NCBI GenBank assembly: GCA_961205875.1
Contig: OY540821.1
Coordinates: 11,780,001 to 11,844,000 of the forward strand
Reading direction: 5' to 3'
Source of the DNA: Sialis fuliginosa
Lineage: Eukaryota; Arthropoda; Insecta; Megaloptera; Sialidae
Length of the DNA: 64,000 nt
Shown: piece by piece, positions 56,306-64,000 of the stretch
How the letters are laid out: every line of letters begins with the position of its first letter
How positions within the stretch are numbered: position 1 is the first letter of the stretch
Made by a program: the position numbers and the translations under genes
The notes under the pieces: model-generated
The model's database searches: none
What the model was told of the DNA's origin: nothing
What the model saw: only the letters and a program-made list of their open reading frames with translations

Positions 56306-56808
56306 TGCGCTTTGTAGCTGACATATTTGTGAATAATTGTATCAAATAATGCATTAGACATGTCGGTTATTTATTACATTAAATTAAAAACATGTCCCGT
56401 AGTTTGTTACATGAGGTTGCGATAAAACAAGTGAATCAAGTTTTGTTTGCATGTAACTGAATATATCTAGAAGGCTAATGTGTCCGGGTTGATGGGTTCA
56501 AGCCATGACATTTTGTTTTTATAATCTAAGAGAAATTATTTAATAAACTTTTTTATACATATTGGTCTTAATAAGAATCTTTGGTGTCGTGAAACATAAA
56601 TAAAATAAATGGCAATAGGGATCATATTTTGTATCAAAGTCCTTTGGTTGTTCTAATCCTGTTTATATCAATATACAAAATATTATCTTTTTAGATATAA
56701 AATTACTACTTAAAGAATTTTATTGAATCGTTTTTAATGTTTGTTTATCAATTTCAATAAAAAATGTATTTTAATAAAATCAATATATTCTATACATAAT
56801 TTGAAATA
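56306..56808. other. AT-rich; weak tRNA-like B box near 56478
   Basis: GGGTTCAAGCC near 56490 resembles a polymerase III B box but no cloverleaf can be drawn. Confidence 0.35.
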
Positions 56809-56996
56809 CAGTAGAACCTCTATAAGTCAGCCCTCGATGTCCGTACCCTTCCTTACAGGCATCAAAACCTCTAGTACTTGAAATATGAACCCTTCTATAA
56901 CTCGTACGAATTACGGTTTCCCTAGATTTTTAACCTCTACAAGGGAGCCTATTTTTTAGCGTTTCCTTTGAACTTCGACTTATAAAGGTTCTACTG
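56809..56996. mobile_element. pogo/Tigger-like MITE (188 bp)
   Basis: CAGTAGAACCTCTATAAGTC at the left and GACTTATAAAGGTTCTACTG at the right are inverted and about 20 bp long with one mismatch-type difference. TA flanks both (56807-56808, 56997-56998). CAGTAGAACCTC-type ends with TA duplication are characteristic of the pogo branch of Tc1/mariner transposons. It is too short to code, so it would be mobilised in trans. Confidence 0.88.
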
Positions 56997-57159
56997 TATT
57001 ACATTAAATATTTTTAAGGATGTAAATAAAATTAACAAAAAAAAATCATTGGGATAATGCAAATTAAAACCGAATAAGAGAGATTGTATGTAATTTTAAA
57101 TATTTATAATTTACTTACAAAATTAGCCTTTAATGGAACCCTAAAAACAACCTTAATCC

Positions 57160-57370
57160 TGAATTTTTCCCTTATCCATTTGAACCCTTACACCACAGTT
57201 TAAGCGATCTGTGTTGTTTATTCAGAACCACGCTTGGCGTGATGAGGGCCTTTTGATAATTCCTCCGAAGTTTGGCGAGACCCTCAGGGTAAGGAACTAC
57301 AACTACACATAGCGTAGAAATTGGTAACAAATGAGGGGGCATCTCCGGCCTGCACATCTACTCTAACGAT
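57160..57370. other. Higher-complexity segment of unknown origin
   Basis: Balanced composition in an AT-rich region; a minus 61-codon frame includes residues VVVPYPEGLAKLRRNYQKA. No recognised motif. It may be an element fragment or exon. Confidence 0.2.
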
Positions 57371-58339
57371 GTAAGTTTTGACATATACGACATTCAGATA
57401 ACATGTTTTGTTGACCTTTTGGGTGACTGTTTTAAGTTTTCATGTTTTAAGTTTTGTAAAATGGAATGTAAATTTCATTTTGCTCACGATGTTTAGCGTT
57501 ATTGCATTTCTAGGTGTATATTGTTAAATATTTTTATTAAAAATATATAAATTTTTAATTTTACACAATAAGTGATTCTCAAACTGTTGAGAACAAGAGG
57601 GTAAAACGTAATTTATTTAAGACAGTATTGAGGTGTGACGCCTAAAATTGTAAGCTTATTTCAGGATCTTTTTTTCGTAACAAAATAAAATATAATCTTT
57701 TTAGTATTTTTATATATTTTTATCTGCATTTTAAAAAATACGAAAAAAATGGTTTATTTTTCGTGTCAATTCAAAACAAACAAATAATAGACAGATAAAA
57801 GTTTAAAAGTGTAAAAATTATATAACCTGTTAAAACGACGTAAAAAACAGCATAGAAATCGGATCTATGATTCTAGTTATTAGTAGACAAACAGACAGAC
57901 TGGCAAAAATTACGTTTTATAAATGTAGAGATAAAAATATACGAGAATACAAAGAAAACAAAAATTAAAATAAACTGCAGATTATTCTTTTAATTTTAAA
58001 GTAAGCTTTAGTGTCTAGTATGTACATAAATATTCCACGATAATCCTCTAGTGATTATAAACACTATTAATGCTGTTGTGCTTAAGAAAAATAAGACAAA
58101 GTATCTACGTATCTTAAACACTAGCGTCAGTAATTTAGTTTCTTTAGTCGACCACCTTTATAGTTTCAAATGAACTAAAAAGTTTTTTAATTAAAATCCA
58201 GTGTCATGATGTTGAAGCGAACATACGTAAGAGGTACATAAAAGTGAATTGTGATATTACGTTTAATAAAAGCACTGTATGTTATTAAAGAACATCACAC
58301 ATCATAGTTGGCTGTTAATCTATATACATATAATAACTA
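57371..58339. other. AT-rich, no feature recognised
   Basis: Nothing identifiable. Confidence 0.45.
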
Positions 58340-58500
58340 ATAACATGTTCTGACTGACTGATTCATCATCGCCGAGCCGAAACCCCTGGACCTAGAAACG
58401 TGAAATTTCAGGAGTGTAATGTAAGCACCCACTGAGAAAGGATTTTTCAAAATTCAACCCCAACGGGGTAAAAGGGGGTGTAAAATGTTTATATCCCAAA
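58340..58500 (+). repeat. Repeat tail 'ctgactgactgattcatcat'
   Basis: 'catcgccgagccgaaacccc', 'tggacctagaaacgtgaaat', 'gtaagcacccactgagaaag' and 'ttcaaaattcaaccccaacg' are ordered blocks typical of insect dispersed repeats. There is no second copy in this window. Confidence 0.45.
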
Positions 58501-58611
58501 AAAAGGATTAGATAAAAAAAATGAGTTAACGATTAAGTGTAGAAATGTACTTAACTAAAAAAATGTTAATAGAGTTATCTGGTTTTTGCAGTAACCCGAC
58601 GATATATAGTC

Positions 58612-58675
58612 AATAAATTGAAAAACAATACGGTACGGGACACCATTACGCTAGGCTCGACTCGCAATTAAAAAA
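58612..58675 (-). repeat. 'aagtgcgagtcgagcctcgc' repeat, reversed copy
   Basis: 'acggtacgggacaccattac', 'gctaggctcgactcgcaatt' is the reverse complement of the block at 42235. Confidence 0.75.
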
Positions 58676-59205
58676 TATAAGAGAACTCTTTGAATTTTAT
58701 TCAGTGCTAACTTTACACTGTTTCCTATCTTCGTGTACCAAGTCTTTATTTTTCTGCTCTGATTCAGTTAAACGGGGAAACTACCTTTTTTCCAGACGGC
58801 CCTGCAACACATATGTACATATATATATTATATATACGCGTATGTGCATACATAGAGATGTGCTTTATGTGTTATTTTGCAGCAAAACCTGCGGCAACGC
58901 GATGCAGCAATGTCGTAAATAGCCCAGTTCTCGCATTTTTACTCTATTTATTGTACTCATTCATTAAATTAATTGGCAACAATAATAATTTAAGAAGACA
59001 AATGATATTAATTATATTTTCCCATATATGGAAATATAATTCATTCTATTTATTATTATTTTATGAACACCGCGGAATTCTCTGCAAATACGATTTATTG
59101 GATTTACAGTTTGTGAGAGAGATGAACAGAATGTTGACACGTTTAATTGTTATTGATTCGGTTAAAAGAACAACAGATTTGTAATTAAATGTAAAATATA
59201 TAATA
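58676..59205. other. AT-rich; 123-codon frame not supported
   Basis: The plus frame 58813-59184 is hydrophobic and AT-driven, with no conserved motif. Confidence 0.35.
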
Positions 59206-59748
59206 CAGGATGTCCCAAATTGATCGTTTTTACAACTACGAGATTCCTCATTGAATAAGCTTCAAGAAATGTTAATGTTCGGTATTATAAAGGAGCTCGC
59301 AAAATTTGCTAGCTAGCAAGCACTTTCAAATGGGGTATCAAACTTATATGACAGTTTTATTGGAGATTTGATAGATAATTTCATGCATGGGAAGTAAAAT
59401 TAAAGATATGTGAAGTATATTTACTAAAGTGTATTTACTAATCTTGAGTAAAAACCAACTTACTGCGCTTGCAAATATCTGTTAAAAACTCAAAAAGAAC
59501 TGTCATATAAGTTTGATACCTCATTTGAGAGTAATTGCAAGCTAGCAAATTTGCTAGCTCCTTTATAATACCGGACATAAGTAAACTTTTTCGTAGAGTT
59601 TTCACTTTAGAGATAATCGTCATAAAAGGATAATCATATTTTTGATTGGCTTTCATTAAAACCTCGATTTTCTTCAAAAGAAAGTTTACTGGACTATTTG
59701 TGAAGCTTATTCAATTAGAAATCACATGTATTCAATGAGGACAGCCTG
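59206..59748. mobile_element. 543-bp GCTAGC foldback element, TA-flanked
   Basis: Ends CAGGATGTCCCAAA (59206) and GGACAGCCTG (59748) are flanked by TA. Long inner arms pair: 'tattataaaggagctcgcaa', 'atttgctagctagcaag', 'ggtatcaaacttatatgaca' on the left with their mirrors near 59500-59570 on the right. The core also occurs at 36826-37060. The minus 79-codon frame lies in the palindrome. Confidence 0.88.
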
Positions 59749-60256
59749 TATATATTATAATCGTAACCATCGACAAGCTAAAAGACTATCATCAGATAAC
59801 ATTAATATTTTTATAAAACATTTATTTTTGGAAAAGAAACATAATTAAATTATTTGGTTTGGCTTATAAACGGCTAAATTATTAAATTTTCAGTTGATTA
59901 ATTAATAATAATATTAATTGGAAACCCCTATAACAATATGATGTAATAACACACAATGTGCAAAAAATATAACGGTGAATTACTTTTTTCCATTGGAGAA
60001 ATATCTCGAAATCGTGACTAGACATGATCTATAAAAATAGTCCCGGATGTACATACACCTTACTAAATGTTTGTACCTGTTATAATAATTTCTATTAATA
60101 CTATTTTTTAAACACACCGGGTGATCGAATCGTATTTTTCAATTTTTCACTGAATTGTACAAATTTTACATTTTATGGTGAAAATAATTATCTATAGAAA
60201 ATTTTCAAATAGAAATTTTTACGATCCTAACGCCCCTGGCCATCAATGTTATAGAA
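59749..60256. other. AT-rich, no feature recognised
   Basis: 'aaacacaccgggtgatcgaa' near 60109 resembles an element terminus. Otherwise nothing. Confidence 0.4.
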
Positions 60257-60480
60257 CAGTGACTGCCAAACTGTATGCCGCGAAAAATTTCAGATGTGCC
60301 GCAAAATATTAAAAACTATAGGTTTTTATTAAATATATTATTTTATTATAATAAGAATGTATATATTTTTCTTAATACTGGTAAAATATATTTAAATTTT
60401 GTTGTGTTTTTTATTTGGTGTGCCGCGAAATAAATCCTTCCCGCTCAGTGTGTCGTAAGGTAAAAAATCTGCCTTGGTAC
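60257..60480 (+). mobile_element. hAT-like element with 'gtgccgcg' motifs
   Basis: CAGTGACTGCCAAACTG at 60257 followed by 'tatgccgcgaaa', 'atgtgccgcaaaa', 'ggtgtgccgcgaaa' fits hAT ends with repeated subterminal TGCCGCG motifs. The right terminus is not secure. Confidence 0.5.
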
Positions 60481-60604
60481 CCATGGGACTTTCTTATATC
60501 CTGACGTGATTCTTAAATTATTAATACACATTTTTGACAAACTAACAAAAGATAAAATAAAATGAATGTCACATAAAGTATAGATAATATTATTATCTAG
60601 TATG

Positions 60605-60730
60605 TACAGCATTTACAGACAGACACACAGACACACATAGTCATAATGGATTCAGGGAAGGTCAAAATGGATAATTCTATCAAAATCCGGATTTCGAAAA
60701 AAATCGGTTTAACAATACTTTACTTATATA
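60605..60730 (-). repeat. GTCTGTCTG-family repeat, reversed
   Basis: 'cagacagacacacagacaca', 'aatggattcagggaaggtca', 'tcaaaatccggatttcgaaa' closely match 46240-46340. Confidence 0.75.
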
Positions 60731-61228
60731 TTATGTATATTCCATATAAAAAGTTTGATGGACACTAAAAAAAATCTAACCATACATGTGCATTAATAAA
60801 GTACCTACTGCTTAATATTCTAGATACAAGCCACATAAATTAATCATAGTGACATCTGTTATCAATAACGATACTTACAAACCATTATTTAAGTTTGTGA
60901 TGAACATTTAAATGAAAATATCTACAAAAACAACTGAATGCATCAACATAAAGTTACAAACTTTTGCAAACCATTCGATCTAAATATAATTAATACGATC
61001 ACGTGACAAAATCCAGTAAAGTTTATTTAAAGACATCATTATTATGATGATGAATAAGTCCATTTGTGATGATTTATCATATTTAGAAAACTTCCACGCA
61101 GATGGTTTGCAGCAATTTGTAGAATCTAGTTGCCACGTTATTAATTTAAATTGTTTAATTTCAATTTTTATGTTTGGATACCGTCATGACCCCCTTAGCC
61201 GGCATGTACGGCAACTTTAATAAGTATT
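60731..61228. other. AT-rich, no feature recognised
   Basis: Nothing identifiable. Confidence 0.5.
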
Positions 61229-61280
61229 AATTATAGCCGGGGTGAACCAATACTTTTCATGAAGGGCCGGATTAAGTTGA
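61229..61280 (+). repeat. hAT-like left end 'ccggggtgaaccaatac'
   Basis: 'gccggggtgaaccaatactt' followed by 'gaagggccggattaagttg' resembles hAT-type subterminal sequence. No partner is found. Confidence 0.3.
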
Positions 61281-62154
61281 CAATTTTACAATCTTACGAA
61301 AAATATATTTTTACAAAATTTGTTTATGTCAAATACGTATTTTTCAAGTATTATGCGTAAAAAATGTTGCTAAAAGTTTTTTTTTTTTTCACTTACTCCA
61401 TTTGATAGAAATTTTAAATTAAAAAAAAGATTGAATATTTACAATAATTAAAATACAGTGAGTTAGACACATATACAAGTAGGCCCATTCGCCCACGCTT
61501 AAGTTATATACATTAATGTAAAATGACAGACCTTACGAGGAACATTTAAGTATATAAAAAATATCGAACAAATATTTTATTTAAATTTTTTTACATTTTT
61601 TATGACAAAACAAAAAAAATGTCATAACCTTGACTTCATGATTATCTGATAATAACACTTCCTATAAGTATTATTTAAAATAACTGACATTCAATTTAAG
61701 AACCGGTAAAATAATTTGCACATTTCAATTATACAGTTTTTTTTTTTTTGCTCTAATTTAGGTTATTGAACTTGGGCGTATGTACCTACCTATATTAAGT
61801 AAGCATTTTTCAATACTTTGTTAATGCCGACAGGTAAATTTTTACCTTATATCATTTACATAACTTTATTCTACACGAAGCTCATAATAATTACTATACA
61901 CTTTTGAAAATATCGCCAACTTTTTTATGACACTTCTTTGATCGACCTATTTGTAACTTCTCAATTATGTAGAATATGTATACTTATATCTAATAATTGT
62001 AGAGCAGTCAAGTAAACGCCAACTTATATTGTCCATTTAAAAATAAAATGAGTTTTAACCCTTCAACCCTCAACCCTTAAATACAGTAAGTAGCATATTT
62101 TCATAATTAATCATTAATATTACATATTTTTATAATAAACAGTGACAATAGACG
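61281..62154. other. AT-rich, no feature recognised
   Basis: Nothing identifiable. Confidence 0.5.
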
Positions 62155-62230
62155 CAGTGGCGTCGTTAGGAGAAGGGGGTGACACCCGGGGCGGAAATTG
62201 AGAGTGTCGCCCCCCCCCCCACCAAAAAAA
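62155..62230 (+). repeat. CAGTGGCGTCG end with C11 tract
   Basis: CAGTGGCGTCGTTAGGAGAA, 'ggggtgacacccggggcgga' and a C11 run (62210-62220). The GGGTGACACCC segment is itself palindromic. No right end is found. Confidence 0.5.
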
Positions 62231-63029
62231 ATCAATGTTTTATTTTTCACACATTAGGCAGGTGTCCACTCCTATTATTTTTTAACGACAGAAAAAATAT
62301 CTATTTTTTTAACAAATTGGATGCTTATTACACCCCTTAGACTTTCAATAACCCCTTTTAGTAACGCCATTTAATAGACGTAATTCTACCTTGTTTAGTT
62401 GCAGCAAAGTTGTTAATGTGCCCCTTTGTTTTTTTAAATTAGTTTATAATCTCTTGCAAAAATCCAATTTGACCTGCTTTTACTTTATGGCGATATTAAT
62501 AACTCAAAAAACTTTTCTATTGTAGAAACATTAAACATTATAAATAATTATACCTAGTGAAAGTAAAACTCGTAAAGTAACTAACACTTGCAGTGCATTT
62601 TAGTTCCTATTCGATAACATACAAGTATTATTTATGTATTTATGTAAATTTTTTAAGTACCACAGCCTCATTAACTCTAAATAGATGCAATCTGTAACAG
62701 TAGTGCATCTAAATTAAGCTAATGCAACTGATGTAATGTGTTTCTATTAAATAACCCTATTAATGTTTATACATTATTTTCAATTATTGACCAGTATAAA
62801 AAATAAATTATATCACATTATAACCTAATTATATGTATCGTAAATGGGTTTGAAAATGTGCTTAGCATTCGATAACAGTATTTTAAATATATATTCGTTA
62901 ATAAATTATTAAATCCATTTACTCCATATGATTAAATATGAATTTTTTTTAAATGGAAAGAAACGAAATAATATATAAAGTATATAGGTATTGTTAAGCC
63001 ATATATTTTTCGAGTTTGATATTTTCATG
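62231..63029. other. AT-rich, no feature recognised
   Basis: Nothing identifiable. Confidence 0.5.
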
Positions 63030-63310
63030 AAAATTCATTTTGATATTCTCTGAATCAATTCTATTTTCGCCGTAATGTCTTTGTTTCAATCTGTCTGTCT
63101 GTGGACGCTGTAATGCACGGAAAAACATAGAAGGGTGATTTTTTTATTTAGGATTGATTTTTTCAATTTTTGAATTATTTTTGAAACAGTGCAGAAAAGA
63201 GAAAAATGTTATAGATAAAAGTTGTAGAGAATATTGTTATGTCCCATACAGTTTTTTCTATATCCCTTTTTTCAGTATTACGTATAAGAAAGTACTGTAG
63301 CACATAATTA
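63030..63310 (+). repeat. GTCTGTCTG-family repeat
   Basis: 'tgaatcaattctattttcgc', 'caatctgtctgtctgtggac', 'aacatagaagggtgattttt' and a 'tattacgtataagaaagta' tail match the 51890 and 54338 copies. Confidence 0.7.
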
Positions 63311-63379
63311 TTATTAATTAATATTTAAAAAATATTATTTTCTTCACAATAATTGTACACCTTACTTTCCGATAAATAA

Positions 63380-63410
63380 AAAACATAACGTTTTTTATTA
63401 AACACCCGAT
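63380..63410. repeat. Right end 'aaacacccgatata' repeat
   Basis: Same family as 46420-46486; see there. Confidence 0.45.
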
Positions 63411-63708
63411 ATATTATCAATTCGGTAACAAAATATATCTTCAATTAATTATTTTAATAGGCTTTATGAAAGACAATTTAAATACGTACTCAGAATACAG
63501 ATTGTATGACGAGATGATCATTTTAATTATATTCAATTAAAGATTTGCCAAAAAACTTGTTCTGTTTATTCTTTTTCCAGCTGTACCCATGCATTTATTC
63601 AATTTGTAAATATCAGACCATTGTTAAATGCAGTATGTATAATGCATAAGAAATGCTTTTCAATCAATGCTGATTTATAGAGTAAATACAAACAAAGGTA
63701 TAAATATA
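63411..63708. other. AT-rich; acceptor-like site at 63580
   Basis: TTCTGTTTATTCTTTTTCCAG ends at 63580, followed 25 bases later by GTAAAT. The enclosed 25 bases are too short to judge as an exon. Confidence 0.25.
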
Positions 63709-64000
63709 CAGACTGTTCCAAAAATTCCGTATCAATTAATTTTTTTTCTGTTTACGGATCTGGAAATGTTCACAAAAAGAGTTAATTTTCCGCAAAATTA
63801 AACAGCCAATTCTAACAAACATTAAACCGTGGTAGAAATATAATATAAAGGGTTACTAAAAGATAAAACAAAAATAATACAAATACCCATACGCTTGGGT
63901 AGTTAAATGGTCATTTAATCACACATAATATGAAAACACGTGGCACGCTAACAAGTGTACTGATAAACCGGAAGTGAGCATACACGTGTGGCGCGCCTTT
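63709..64000. repeat. TA-flanked element left end, runs off window
   Basis: CAGACTGTTCCAAAAATTCC preceded by TA at 63707-63708 resembles the CAGGATGTCCC elements. The right end is beyond the window. The final 60 bases are less AT-rich. Confidence 0.35.

Noticed and set aside
56450-56510. Possible second tRNA (GGGTTCAAGCC B-box-like)
   Set aside because: No acceptor or anticodon stems can be formed around it.
58813-59184. 123-codon plus-strand frame
   Set aside because: Starts in low-complexity TATA repeats and shows no recognisable domain.

Overview
This window looks like gene-poor nuclear DNA from an insect. It is very A+T-rich, has no bacterial-style gene packing, and is filled with decayed transposable-element debris. 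No open reading frame exceeds 153 codons, and none of the long ones resembles a protein family I recognise. The only confident functional gene is a complete nuclear tRNA-Gly(GCC) at 21837-21907, whose sequence is typical of insects. Short repeat tails with GTCTGTCTG-type runs, 'agatcggttcagcggttta'-type tracts and 'gaagtcggttttt' motifs also fit an insect. I cannot name the order with confidence; Lepidoptera or Hemiptera are both plausible.

Layout. 1-10 kb: a young 46-bp-arm foldback (385-658), a TA-flanked element (2358-3263), a GC-rich islet (3434-3545), a good candidate internal exon (4449-4510) and the first copy of a large palindromic element (7540-8704). 9-21 kb: more foldbacks (9055-9330, 12300-12800, 14390-15190, 18034-18152), homopolymer G/C tracts and tails of non-LTR or SINE-like elements. 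21-33 kb: the tRNA, then mostly AT-rich sequence, then a hAT element with a perfect 8-bp target duplication (28407-29309) and a small TA-flanked palindrome (32213-32391). 33-43 kb: a GC-rich islet with a perfect palindrome, several retroelement tails, two copies of an inverted repeat family with a hammerhead-like core, a G20 run, and the one recognisable transposon protein fragment, a jockey/CR1-like reverse-transcriptase C-terminus (41379-41577). 43-64 kb: more foldbacks (46920-47704, 49119-49483, 52001-52905, 59206-59748), a second hAT element (50215-50637), a pogo-like MITE (56809-56996) and piggyBac-like ends.

The dominant theme is long inverted repeats. I see several distinct palindromic families, each present two or more times, with arms from 16 to about 370 bp. 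Many mirrored open frames on opposite strands are by-products of these palindromes and are not genes. Transcribed copies would fold into long hairpins, so small-RNA production is the most testable functional idea. A few short segments with splice-like borders (4449-4510, 49825-49940) or coding-like composition (19925-20100, 32858-33082, 42796-42900) could be exons of a gene with very long introns, but none is proven.
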